Assembly (NCBI GenBank): GCA_024509875.1
Contig: JAMPIV010019075.1
Coordinates: 1-64,000, forward strand
Length of the DNA: 64,000 bases
Source of the DNA: Oreohelix idahoensis
Lineage: Eukaryota > Mollusca > Gastropoda > Stylommatophora > Oreohelicidae
Reading direction: 5' to 3'
The notes under the pieces were generated by a model that was given only the letters and a program-made list of their open reading frames with translations, ran no database searches and was not told the DNA's origin. A program made the position numbers and the translations under genes. Below, piece after piece: positions 1 to 10,548 of this stretch. Each line of letters begins with the position of its first letter. The stretch's first letter is position 1.

Positions 1-1076
1 CTGCTAGACCTTCTAAAACTAGAGTAGGATTTACTGAAATTTCTTTTCTTGGACATAAAGTAGGAGGTGGGTTTCTTAAACCTGAGGATTCTACTATCTC
101 GAAAATCCTGAATCTTTGAAGTTCCTCGAAACTAAGAAACAAGTTCACACAGTCTGTTAGGCTTGGTAAATTTCTATAGAAAATTCTTGCCTAATTTTTC
201 AGATATTACCTCAGTTTTGTCTTCGTTGGTAAAGAACTCGCCAAATAAGATTATTTGGTCGCATGCATGTGGTGTGGCTTTAAATTTACTAAAAATTTGT
301 TTTTCCAAATCACCAATTTTGAGATTACCTGACGCTCGCATTCCATTTACCCTCAGAGTTGACGCTTCGGCTACAGGCATCAGGGAACGTTGATGCAGCA
401 GTTTGGAGACTACATGCACCCAACACTATATGTCAGCCAAAAATTATCACCTACAGAGCAGCGGTATCCTATTGTTGAAAGGGAACTGCTGGCGATCGTC
501 TTCTGTTTTACAAGGTTACAACGGTACCTCATGGGAGTCCGATTCACCTTGGAGACAGACCAAAAGGCTTTCGCATATCTCAAAACAGTGAGATTCAGAA
601 ACGAAAGGGCCGCTAGAGCCTCGCTCCCACTACAACCGTATGATCTTCTTCTTTGATCCTTAGCCACCGACCGTCAAAGCAGTCAGTGGCCATCACGCCT
701 AGTGGCGTCTTGTAGGGCAACAACAAATTGATTCCACTTTGCTTGGTCAGCGGCCATCCTTCGTACAGTGCCCCAACTCTGGTTCATTCTTTGCATCTCA
801 GCCTCCACAGCCCTCCGCCAGGTTGTTTTTGGTCAGCCTCTTTTTCATTTTCATTCAGGGGTCCAAAGCATAGCTGTTCTTGCGATGGCATCGGGGTCTC
901 ACAACATAATTGTTTTGCATTACCTAATACAACCGTATGAGTTTGACATTAAAGCCATAAAAGGAAGCCAAAATGTCCTGGCTGATGTTCTGTCAAGGTG
1001 CATCAAAGATCCTAGATCACCTATCTACTCTACAGATACAAATGAATCACAAGGTCCAAACAAATCTTTGAACTAA
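1..1076 (+). pseudogene. Ty3/Gypsy pol remnant: end of RT and RNase H
   Basis: The 3' end of a Gypsy pol, broken by frameshifts and one insertion. Around 30-110 it reads the RT tail (ISFLGHKVGGG), and 163-393 gives the connection region (LVNFYRKFLPNFSDI). RNase H follows, with its acidic residues visible as RVDASATGI, ERELLAIV, ETDQKAF and NVLADVLSR. The RNase H frame is split at 643 by a 284-bp minus-strand LINE-A piece and resumes at 928. Frames shift near 120 and 390. The reading frame ends about 25 codons after the last catalytic Asp, with no integrase downstream, which matches the domain order of the Gypsy at 49889-59800. RT upstream lies outside the window. It is certainly dead; family placement beyond Gypsy is inferred. 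Confidence 0.85.
644..927 (-). mobile_element. LINE-A 3' fragment inserted in Gypsy RNase H
   Basis: On the minus strand this reads the C-terminus and 3' tail of the LINE-A found at 20423-21092 (GKRKRGRPK-type block, then the tail with ACGCCACTAGGCG). It is flanked by the perfect 13-bp duplication TACAACCGTATGA at 631-643 and 928-940. About 26 bp at 902-927 match neither LINE-A nor the Gypsy and look like filler at the 5' junction. The AGAAGA-type tail adjoins the left duplication, as expected for target-primed reverse transcription. Confidence 0.85.
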
Positions 1077-3039
1077 CGTAATAAGATGCTGATCCAGAGA
1101 CTAGTATGTGTGTAATGACGTGTTTGTACGACACTGCTTGATTTGGACATTATTAACTATATTGTTCAAGAAGAATTTAGCATCCTGTAAGCTACCTATG
1201 CTGAAGGCTAATCTACATGGTTGCAGTGTCAAAAAAATAGAATCATTGCTGATTCGTGTACACGGTTCGCACAGCACATGATGATGAATTTGGATGATCT
1301 CAAAATCTTGTCGTATCTCTTTCAACTCAGCGCATTACCTACTTGGAGTTTGCCTTGATGACAGTACTCATGTGCTATTAAACATCTTACGCATTCAAAT
1401 TATATGGAATGTTCAAAATACGTTGACTTATGATATTTTCTGACGGACATGTTTGGTCATTATTTATTGGAGAAACTAATTTCTTCAAATTAAGGGACAT
1501 AACTTGGAAATGACTTACTCGCTTTATTAGAGGGAAGTATAAAATTGATATCATATCTGACTATTTTTCTATTATAAAGTGCTGGGGATATAAACAGTTG
1601 GATTTGTACTAACATTCTATTACATGGAGAACAATCATGGATATTCTCAATAAGTATTTTGTCATACTTGTAGGAACATTGTGTGAATATTTATTAATTA
1701 ATGGAAGAACATTGAACTATTCACTGTAACTATTAGATGGAATATTGAATGGTGATTAATGTGAATTCACTAGAGATTGTTGAGTCTTTGACACAAATCT
1801 ATGTCACACTCACACTAGACTTTACATCATTAAGTGGCTAATATGCCATACTATTGTTTATTGGTACAACACATAGGCATAGTCTTATCTATTGCATACA
1901 CTAATGTGTTACATACAGGATTGCCTTGCGTCTCTTACCATTAATATGTTACATTCATGACATATAATTCTGAAATACACATAATTTTATTCATTTGACA
2001 AAATGTCGCAGTCATACACTTTATTAGTTGTTTGTCTGCCTCATGTCATCTATTCTTTCTATTACATAATTGTATTAATTTTAATGCTTTGCATTATAAT
2101 GATTAATTAATATGACATTGATTGACTAATGTTACCTGACGGGACAGTTGGGTGTTTTTGGAAGGTGTGCAGTATGAGAATGCATGGACTGATATCATGA
2201 TTTTGTTTTTACATGTTTGCTGATCTTGCTATGGTTACCTCACTTTGCTGTTAAAATGATTTATGTCCTTTGTAGCCAATGGTTTTAGCATTCTTTGCTA
2301 CTGTCCACACATTGAGTGTTTAATTGCCTACTCTGTGGCACAAACCTGGGTGCTATACTATTTCATACTAACAGTGAAATTTGATGATACCATCTTTTCA
2401 CTCCAGTGATGTCTGAACTCACACCCCGTAAATAATGAAAACTTCATTTCCATTATTTGACCTGGGGGGTGGGGGGGGGGGGGCGGGGGGGTGGAGTAGA
2501 TGTTATGAGTAAAATTCATAACATATCTGTCGATATCAAATACGGCTCGACTAATTACCATATTTGTTGATGACCGGTACCCTTGGTTACAGGAAGTATG
2601 TCATTGCCTTTTGGGCCAAGTTGCAAAAGTCTACGGTCGCTGTTAGCAGAAGTGAGGGATCTTTCTAGGTCTTTTTCTGTGTGTATTCAAGGCAAGCGGA
2701 TGCATGTGTGTCGAGCTCCTAAATGTTTTACTGCCATTCAGATTCCTAAAAGTGTTCGACCTCTAGATCACCCATACACCTCCGTGGGTTGATGCTAGAT
2801 TATTTGTGAGAAAGGAATTCTAATATTGTGAACGTGAGTTTTGAAATATAATAAACTGTATGAAAATGTCGAGGACATTGTTAGGCAATGTATTAGCTAG
2901 CCACACTATATATCCTAATTATAACCCATCAGATGTTGAACGGGATATTTTTTTCATTTAAAAAAAAAATTTATGTTATATGGGAGTGCACGAAAAGGAA
3001 TACTGCTTTTTACGTTTGTATAAATAACTATTTGATAAT
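1077..3039. other. AT-rich non-coding stretch after the Gypsy remnant
   Basis: No coding region is recognised. The first part is presumably the 3' untranslated region of the Gypsy remnant, but no LTR pair can be seen inside the window. There is a G-rich run at about 2465-2490 and an A-run near 2961. The segment near 2909-2950 shares about 50 bp with 5461-5510 (TATATCCTAATTATAACCCA), so it is the end of some dispersed repeat. Confidence 0.5.
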
Positions 3040-3114
3040 ACAACAACCTGAGCGGACGAAGCTCTTATCGTAGCCGCCGATCGCACCAAATGGTGATGTT
3101 CACTAAGGCGCCAC

Positions 3115-3323
3115 CAACGGGCTGATCACCCGTTTGCCAGTCACTTCGATTACGGAAACAACAGCAAATGGATTGATTTGCCGTTGCCCTAAAGACGCCA
3201 ATAGGCGTGATGGGAAACAATGGCAAAGAAAACCTATCTGCTGTTGCCCTAAGACGCCACTAGGCGTAATGGCCACTGACTGCTTTGACGGTCGGTGGCT
3301 AAGGACGGAAGAAGAAGAAGAAG
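3115..3323 (+). mobile_element. SINE-1 (LINE-A-tailed short retroposon)
   Basis: A 209-bp element flanked by the perfect 13-bp duplication ACTAAGGCGCCAC (3102-3114 and 3324-3336). It ends in a (GAA)n tail. Its last ~75 bp, from TGCCCTAAGACGCCACTAGG through the 'ACGGTCGGTGGCTAAGGA' block, match the 3' end of LINE-A at about 21011-21075. It contains two imperfect copies of that GACGCCA-TAGGCG block, about 70 bp apart. Other copies are at 29982-30194 and 40806-41010. No tRNA-like boxes were recognised, so it may be a deletion derivative of LINE-A rather than a tRNA SINE. Confidence 0.85.
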
Positions 3324-3410
3324 ACTAAGGCGCCACTTCAGACTAGGCGAAAAAGAAGCTCTCACAACACGCCGAAAGAAACATCTGGAAAAAAAGCAGC
3401 TGAGGACTAC

Positions 3411-4431
3411 ACACTCCCTTATTCTGGTGTTCTACTTCTTTATTTCCTGCGAGTGCCTGATAACATACCTTTATATTTGTTTCATATTAATTTACTGTTT
3501 ACAGGCCTCAGGTTTCCCTCCCTTATTTGTAATAAATGTTTGTACAATACCAAACCTACCCACTATCCTGTTCTCACTGTTCTAGTCTACTATCATTTAC
3601 TGGACACAGTATTAAGGTCCTAAGGGTCTTGTTGGATTCGGCCTATACTGCTTGATAGAAATACAACAGAAGTGATTGCGTCATTAATAGGCTGAACTGC
3701 CCATGGAGGACTTCTGGTGTCGTGTATTGTGGTTCGCACTATTGACCTGCCATTGAAACATCATTTTATGATGATGCGTAGATGGCAGAGCGGATAGTGT
3801 GATTCACTTGCATGGCTAGGCGGGGTTGTCGCACGGAAGGTCCAGTGTTCAAATCCTGGGTAAGCCACTCATGTCTGTTGTTTTTCTGTTGTCTGGTGTT
3901 CTACTTCTTTATTTCCTGCGAGTGCCTGATAACATACCTTTATATTTGTTTCATATTAATTTACTGTTTACAGGCCTCAGGTTTCCCTCCCTTATTTGTA
4001 ATAAATGTTTGTACAATACCAAACCTACCCACTATCCTGTTCTCACTGTTCTAGTCTACTATCATTTACTGGACACAGTATTAAGGTCCTAAGGGTCTTG
4101 TTGGATTCGGCCTATACTGCTTGATAGAAATACAACAGAAGTGATTGCGTCATTAATAGGCTGAACTGCCCATGGAGGTCTTCTGGTGTCGTGTATTGTG
4201 GTTCGCACTATTGACCTGCCATTGAAACATCATTTTATGATGATGCGTAGATGGCAGAGCGGATAGTGTGATTCGCTTGCATGGCTAGGCGGGGTTGTCG
4301 CACGGAAGGTCCAGTGTTCAAATCCTGGGTAAGCCACTCATGTCTGTTGTTTTTCTGTTGTCTGGTGTTCTACTTCTTTATTTCCTGCGAGTGCCTGATA
4401 ACATACCTTTATATTTGTTTCATATTAATTT
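3411..4431 (+). repeat. Tandem multimer of a 469-bp tRNA-headed SINE (SINE-4)
   Basis: A 469-bp unit repeats head to tail: matching points at 3432, 3901 and 4370 give two full periods plus a partial third. Each junction carries a tRNA-like segment (about 3777-3870 and 4246-4339) with a box-A-like TGGCAGAGCGG and box B GTTCAAATCC at 3847-3856 and 4316-4325. The whole block is flanked by the perfect 13-bp duplication AGCTGAGGACTAC (3398-3410 and 4432-4444), so the multimer seems to have inserted as one unit into the LINE-F relic. There is no poly(A) at the right end. SINE identity is inferred from the pol III-like boxes. Confidence 0.75.
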
Positions 4432-4540
4432 AGCTGAGGACTACCACATCTGGGGCGCATTTCCACAGACGGTTATGACTGGAGATGGCTACTACTACTA
4501 CTGCGAGAACTACAGCGACATTCTTCAAACATTAATGGCG

Positions 4541-6380
4541 ACTATATAATAATAAGTGATAATTTTTCCCTCTGTTCTACTATCGACATTCTTACTTATT
4601 TCTGAGGTCCGGTTAAGCACCAGATGAGCCGTGACGTTAACAAGCTCCTCCAAAATGTACCATTTTTGACAATAAAATCATGTGACACACGTAAGGGAGA
4701 TGACTCTGAAATATTCTTCTTCGCCTTCACTTCAAGATGCAGTATCCTTCCTTAGAAGTTAAAATAAAAAAAAGTCTGGTGCACAATAATAAACTTCCCA
4801 GGACACAGGATATTCATACGTAAATACTACAAGGTCATTGTTGGGGACGAACACACGCAGATAATATGTACGGCTGGACCTGATTTTGAAAGGTTCTTGC
4901 ACACCAGGGCCGGTTTAAGCTAGTAAGTTTAAGCGAAGAAGGGCCTCTAGGCTTTTTTGGTGTTTGCCCCCCCCCCCCCCCTTTCACCTAATGGGCAATC
5001 ATTTTAATATATATTTTTTGTCAAGCCCGTTAGCATGGTGATGGTATATACTAGTATTATTAATAGACTGGTGTGTTCGTTTGTTAGCATTGCTTACGTC
5101 TTTTATTAGTAATTATTTTTTATTAATGTTTATTAGTTTTGTTTTAATTAAAGGTGACACACAATAAACACATGTGAAAGAAACATTTTTCTTTCAACAA
5201 TTTCTTCAATACATTTTCTTTTGTACATAAATCTATGCATTAAAAAAAATTTTTAACTTATGCACGAGCCCCCAAAAGCTCGATGCCCCTAGGCTTCAGC
5301 CTTAATGGATAATCTTGCCTGGTTTGCACACACATAAACATTCACACAATTTTTGATTTGCTGCATAAGGACTGAGTAGAAAAAGGGGGGGGGGTCGGGG
5401 GGGCGGATACTATATTTAAATATCGGAAATCATATTTTATTATCTTGAATTTACTACATTGTATATCCTAATTATAACCCATCAAAGGATGAATGGGATA
5501 CTTTGTTTAAAAAAAAAATAGAATTAAAGAAAGGTTTCTTCTCCAAACAGTTCTGTGTTATTAATCTCTGCAGAATTTCTGCCAGTATCACTTTCTCTTT
5601 GCCTGTAATGTAAACAATGATTAATGGCTGTCTAGTGGGACAGTGAAGGTTTTTACCATTTTTGCTGCCACCTGTGCAGCTTTCCCTTGTTCGTTTAAAG
5701 TCGAGCATTACAGTTGCCAATTCTGGAGACTTTCCTAGCAGGAAAAAAAAAAAAGATTAGACCGCTACCCAGACTCCTTTTCGGCTTTCTCTGTTGCGTC
5801 ATTCGTCGCCTTACCAGAGGACCTTCATCTGTCTTGGATGACTGAAGTGACATAGTTTGCTGAAGTTTTTGTGGTTGGATTTTCTACAGGATGGTGCCCC
5901 ATGTCCAACCCTCCATAGTCGCCTCTCGCGACATGCGTTGTTACTACTCTTTGCTCCCCTTACAAGCACAGGCGCGAAGGTCTAGTTCTAGTAACACATA
6001 TTAGTAATGACAAATAATGAGGAAATTAAATATTATAGTAATATGTACTACTAGATCTTTACTAACCCTTTACATTCTTATTACACTTTTACTAACTGTG
6101 ATGCTGTACTGTAATTCTGTTTTTCAAGAGACCCAGTCTTCTTTTCTTTCGCAATTATTTTGTGTTTGATCTTTTCCTGTAGGTATTTAATTGCGTTTTA
6201 TGACGGTAGGTTTAGTTTATACTCGGACCAGTTTTCTTTTCGTTTAATTTATCGCGTTCACGTAGTCCTAGTTCCTTTGTTAAACATCGCGGTCATTTCT
6301 TTGTTATCAGCACGTGAGGATGGGGGGGGTTGAACATTTTCAGTTGTTTGGCTCACGCCAATAGGCAGCGTTAGTCAGTA
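4541..6380. other. Non-coding AT-rich DNA with simple runs
   Basis: No gene seen. Contains a C-run at about 4967-4982, G-runs near 5384-5402 and 6319-6330, and the second copy of the 50-bp repeat also found near 2909 (here 5461-5510). Short ORFs here have no recognisable motif. Confidence 0.4.
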
Positions 6381-6655
6381 TAACGCAAGTAGAAACGCGC
6401 GCATAAACAGGACTCACGACTTGCTTTAAAATCTATTGGCGGATGACCCCGTTATAATTTTTGTAGGGGATTTCATTGGTTTACGGTAAGTAGGACGCTA
6501 TAGCTATGACGTAGGCCGTAAGTCAGCGGGGGTTTTCTAGTATATAAACCCGCGCAGTCTTCTAAATGGTCCCTTTGTCTGATGAAATCCACTACCGTGA
6601 AGCTAGCATTTATCGTCTGCTCCCGCGGGAGAAACGCGATAAATTGGTATGTTCA
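6380..6655 (+). promoter_or_regulatory. Possible pol II promoter (CCAAT, CRE-like, TATA)
   Basis: A GC-richer island with CpGs in an AT-rich region. It shows CCAAT or inverted CCAAT sites (CGCCAATAGG just upstream at about 6357, ATTGGCGG near 6433, CATTGG near 6475), a CRE-like TGACGTAG near 6508, and a TATA box TATATAAA at about 6541-6548. A splice-donor-like GGTATGTTC lies near 6647. Downstream there is no long ORF until LINE-C. A possible acceptor (TTTTTTCAGGTC, about 16926) and AATAAA near 17001 lie beyond the two LINE insertions. It could belong to a non-coding transcript or be part of an unrecognised LTR. No homology evidence. Confidence 0.3.
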
Positions 6656-6956
6656 TATTTTATTAGTCTTTATATTAGTGGGCTCTTTAATAGAGTCGTA
6701 GCCTGATTTATGAATGGTTCTTCGGGAAGTTAAATAATATTTTATAAACGTAGTGCCATCCATTGCTATCTTTGTAGAAATGATGTAAATGTAAAGTGTG
6801 CATAATTCTTTCTAGGATTATTGGCCGTAAACTCCGCCAATGCCGGTCCCAAGCCCGGATGAAAAAGGAGGAGGGCGGCCTGCATGGAGGCCGTAAGGAG
6901 GCAGCCCCTCCACCATGCAAAGGCACAACAGGCCAATCACCTGTTTGTCTTAAACT

Positions 6957-7834
6957 ATGATTACGAGCAATACAAGAGAGAAAACCGGACTGATTCTAAA
7001 GGCGACGAACTGGAACGGACTACGGACTACGACTTATGGAACTTGGAACACAAGAAGTATAAATGGGAAGGAAGAGGAGCTGGTGGAAGAGATGAGGAAA
7101 GCAAAACTAGAAATCCTGGCTATAACGGAAACGAAGAAAAAAGGACAAGGAGTCATGGATCTCGATGGCAACACGTTGCTCTACAGTGGTGTACCCATAT
7201 CTGAAAGAGCTAAAGGGGGCGTGGGTTGCATTGTGGCCCAAAATCAAAAAGATAGTATCAAGGGATGGAACTTTGTCTCGGAGCGCATTATGGAATCCTG
7301 TGCAAAACTAAAAGAAGGAGAAACCATAGTCAAAGCCAGTATTAAGTCTGGTGGTCCCCCCAAGCTCATAGTGTATGGGCCAATGAGGATTGTGATGAGA
7401 GCACCGATAAGGTCACTTTGGAGGAAGCCCCGTTTCCTACACCACACACAGCCGACGGTCGCCTGGCGATTATGGTTGTTCAAAGGACAGTCAACCTGGA
7501 TGACTGTCTAGATGAGAGCAGAGGTCAAGGAGGAATTCTTCATCTGCTTCAAAGGACAGTGGATGACTGCCTAGATGAAGTTATCATGCTCGGAGATTTT
7601 AATGCCAGAGTTGGAAATGACCATGCTAGATGGGGTGGAGTTATTGGACGATATGGAGAAGATACTCTCAATGACAATGGAAAGCGACTCCTTAGATTCT
7701 GCAGTGAGCAGAATCTGATCATTACAAACACAAAGTTCCCCCATAAGCGCATACATGCATACACTAGATGTGAACCAACCAAGAATGAGAAGTCAGTGAT
7801 CGACTATGCCATTGTTCGGAGAAGCTCATTCTGA
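6957..7834 (+). pseudogene. LINE-C endonuclease region, frameshifted
   Basis: Two overlapping frames (6957-7511 and 7418-7834) carry the endonuclease. The N-terminal block reads TYGTWNTRSINGKEEEL, followed by ILAITETKKKGQG with the catalytic Glu of the 'E-T/V-K/R' motif. The C-terminal block has VIMLGDFNARVGND and ITNTKFPHKR, then the SVIDYAIV block, and the GSDHYLL motif near 7876 lies in another frame. Between the two frames a segment is partly duplicated: AAAGGACAGT...ATGACTG.CTAGATGA occurs at about 7480-7514 and 7551-7579. That duplication and the frameshift make it non-functional. In an intact RTE this domain nicks the target DNA to prime reverse transcription. Confidence 0.8.
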
Positions 7835-7919
7835 TATGTCCGAGATGCAAGAGTCTGGAGGGGGCCAGAGATTGGAAGTGATCACTACCTGCTAACAATC
7901 AAACGAACAACTGAAAGAG

Positions 7920-10067
7920 TTGCTCAGCCTAGGAACTGCCCAACATCACGCAAGAAACCAAGTAAACGAGCAGGGAGAGAAAATGAGCATTAAGACCTAC
8001 AAGCTGAGAGAGCCAGAAATTAAGACCAGATATCAGGGGCTTATTGCTACAGCAGTGAGCAACACAGAAGAACGACCTGATGACTTGGAAACCCTCTGGA
8101 ATAAATTCAAGGATATCATAAAGACAGCTGCTGCAGAAGCATGCGGTGAAGTCCGACTTGGGAACCAGAGAAAGAGGACACCTTGGTGGACAGAGGAAGT
8201 CAAAGAGAAAATAAGAGAGAAGAAAATGGCATGGAAACAATACTTAGGAGCTAAAAACACAACAGGACAAATGGAAAAATATAGAAAATATGTGACACTC
8301 AGAACAGAAGCAAAGAACAAAGTGCTAGCAGCAAAACAGAAGTCCTGGGAAGAATTTGGAGAAAAGCTAGAAAAAGATGCACAAGAAAACCAGAAATTGT
8401 TCTATAAGACCCTAAAGAACATGAGGAAGGAAAAACAATGTCCTCTCAAATTTATAAAGGACAAGCAAGGCAAATTGCTTACTGCCCCAAAGGAAGTAAT
8501 GGAAAGATGGAAAGAATATTTCTCAGAACTCCTGGATGGTGAGCATGGTGAAGCATCAGAAATGATAACCACTAGCACAGAAGAGAAAACCAATGATGGT
8601 GAAGATGACATAAAGATGGAAGAACTGAGGGCAGCACTAGAGAAAATCAAGATGGGCAAAGCAGCAGGGCATGATGGTATAACACCAGAAATGGTTAAGT
8701 ACATGGGAGCATCAGGCGACCTATTACTCATAAAGGTCCTACAGGCAGCATGGTGCAACAAGACCATACCAAAGGATTGGGAGATCGCCATCATAACACC
8801 AATTTTCAAAAAGGGTGACAATCGACAATGTGGAAACCATAGAGGCATATCCCTTCTCAGTGTCCCTGGTAAAATCTACTCTAGAATCCTAGAGCAGAGA
8901 CTCCGACGTCTAGCTGAGCCACAATTGGATGAGGTCCAGTGCGGATTCCGAGCAAACCGAAGTACTCAAGACCTAATCTTCACACTCAGACAGCTGAGTG
9001 AAAAGGCCCTTGAGTATAAGAGTGAGAATATTCCAGCACCTCTGATTCATGCTATACAGAGCTTCTACAAGTCTTGCAGAAATTATGTGAGGACAGCAAA
9101 CCATAAGTCAGAAGAGTTCAGGACCACCACTGGTGTAAGACAAGGTGATATCCTATCACCTTACCTCTTCATACTCCTTATGGACGATGTCATCAAGGCA
9201 TGTAAGGAGAGAATAAGAAAGTATTCAGTGGGGTACTGGAAGATGAGACAGGTCTATATTTCGGAGCTGGCATTTGCTGATGATGTTGCCCTGACTGCTA
9301 AATCAGAGGCACATCTCCAATCCAACCTGCAAGTCTGGAAGGAAGAGCTGGAGAAGAGAGGGATGGTCATAAGCAGCTCTAAAACAAAATCCATGGTGAT
9401 ATCACGAGAAGAAAGAAAACATCAGATTAAGTTGGGAGAACAGATCCTGGAGCAGGTCGACCACTTTAAATATCTCGGAGCTATTATAGACCGAAAGAGA
9501 GGCATCAAAGAAGAGTTGGCCACTCGAAAAGCAGCGGCTGGGAGACTTTTTCAGGCCATAAATCGTGGATTCCTCAGCAAGAAAGAGGTTGGTAAGAAAA
9601 CGAAGATGGCTGTATACCGCTCCACCTATGTCCCAGTCTTGACATATGGATGCGAGTCGTGGGCAATGACTACAACCCACAAAAGCCAGATCCAAACCTC
9701 AGAAATGAGGTATCTGAGGAAAGTGGTTGAAGTAACAAGAAGAGACATGGTCCACAACCAGACGATCCGTCAAGGCCTAAAATCCCATCCGCTGCAGACC
9801 CAAATAGAACAGTCCCAACTAAGATGGTTTGGCCATGTCTGCAGAATGGGAGAAGATCGGCTACCACGACAAGCATGGGAAACAAAGAGCCAGGGATCCA
9901 GACCTCCAGGACGACCCAGAGTCCGCTGGGAGGACAACATTAGACAATCTTTAAAGGACCGAGGACTAGAATGGAACCAGGCCAGGAAGAAGACAGCTGA
10001 TAGAATGGTCTGGCGCTCTCTCTTCCAAACCTCTACACCTCACGGTAGAAGGGGAACGACTAAGTAA
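7920..10067 (+). pseudogene. LINE-C reverse transcriptase ORF lacking RT motif A
   Basis: An open frame of 715 codons. Residues ~1-220 are a Lys/Glu-rich linker. RT begins around residue 235 (KMGKAAGHDGITPEM), followed by HRGISLLSVPGKIYSRI, then GFRANRSTQDLIF, GVRQGDILSPYLF, and the catalytic FADD box (ELAFADDVALTAKS, near 9275). The C-terminal part has RWFGHVCRM and RPPGRPRVRWEDN, typical of RTE/BovB-like proteins. The F-x-D-x-x-K-A-F-D block that should lie between LSEKALEYKSE and NIPAPLIHAIQSF is absent in frame (about 25-30 residues, near 9025-9035). This removes the first catalytic Asp, so the protein cannot polymerise even though the frame is open. No start context argues for the upstream Met; the true protein would be fused to the endonuclease. 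Confidence 0.85.
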
Positions 10068-10372
10068 GTAAGTATTATTGGCCGTATATAGGAGTGTGTA
10101 AAGTTTTGGGATATTCACTGTGTGAAGGTTAGCTCTTAGATGCATGGGCGCTCTGTAGTACGTAGAGCGTGGTGTGAAACCCCCATTTAATTCTGTATAT
10201 TTACAAGTGTAATAGAGTGGGCATTTAATTGTGTGTACGGTATTTTATTGGGCCTTAAATGTGAGTAATGCAGTCGGAGGGAAGAGATGTAATTTATACG
10301 TGAATTATATTGCTTAAAGGATTAAATTATTCCTAGCGAGAGGTTTAATTTAATTTTGGGTTAAGCGAGGAA

Positions 10373-10535
10373 CAGAGTCCACTGGGAGGACAACATTAAA
10401 CAATCTTTGAAGGACCGAGGACTGGAGTGGAACCAGGCCAGGAGGAAGACAGCCGATAGGATAGTCTGGCGCTCTCTCTTCCAAACCTCTACACCTCACG
10501 GTAGAAGGGGAACGACTAAGTAAGTAAGTAAGTAA
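10373..10535 (+). mobile_element. LINE-C 3' fragment
   Basis: 163 bp of LINE-C 3' end with the TAAGTAAGTAAG tail, flanked by the 13-bp duplication GTTAAGCGAGGAA (10360-10372 and 10536-10548). Strongly 5'-truncated. Confidence 0.9.
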
Positions 10536-10548
10536 GTTAAGCGAGGAA

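Larger units (their letters stand above)
3040..4540 (+). mobile_element. LINE-F 3' relic hosting two nested insertions
   Basis: Three pieces (about 3040-3114, 3337-3410 and 4445-4540) join into one sequence related to the minus-strand LINE C-terminus at 39715-40015. Shared features are the GCGCCAC...TCAGA block, the GAAGCTCTCACAAC block, a Lys-rich stretch, and an end with TACTACTACTAC. The relic is split by SINE-1 at 3115-3323 and by a tandem SINE at 3411-4431, each with its own target duplication. Only the last few dozen codons and the 3' end of the LINE survive. Assignment as LINE rests on the better preserved copy at 39715-40015. Confidence 0.6.
6830..10073 (+). mobile_element. LINE-C, full-length RTE-like non-LTR retrotransposon
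   Basis: A 3.24-kb element flanked by the 13-bp duplication ATTATTGGCCGTA (6817-6829 and 10074-10086). It has an apurinic-type endonuclease followed by RT, and ends with a (TAAG)n-like tail (GACTAAGTAAGTA). Length, single EN-RT layout and short repeat tail fit the RTE clade. The coding region is broken in the endonuclease and has lost an RT core block. Three 3' fragments of the same family occur at 10373-10535, 37986-38689 and 52050-53010, all with the same tail. Confidence 0.88.

Noticed and set aside
3411..4431. Hammerhead ribozyme (retrozyme) in the 469-bp unit
   Set aside because: The GAAAC and a GATGATG are present, but the CUGAUGA core and correctly placed stems could not be found; pol III boxes explain the unit better.
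5472..5720. Minus-strand ORF with KRTRESCTGGSKNGKN
   Set aside because: Weak resemblance to Myb/SANT-like transposon proteins only; too short and without further motifs.
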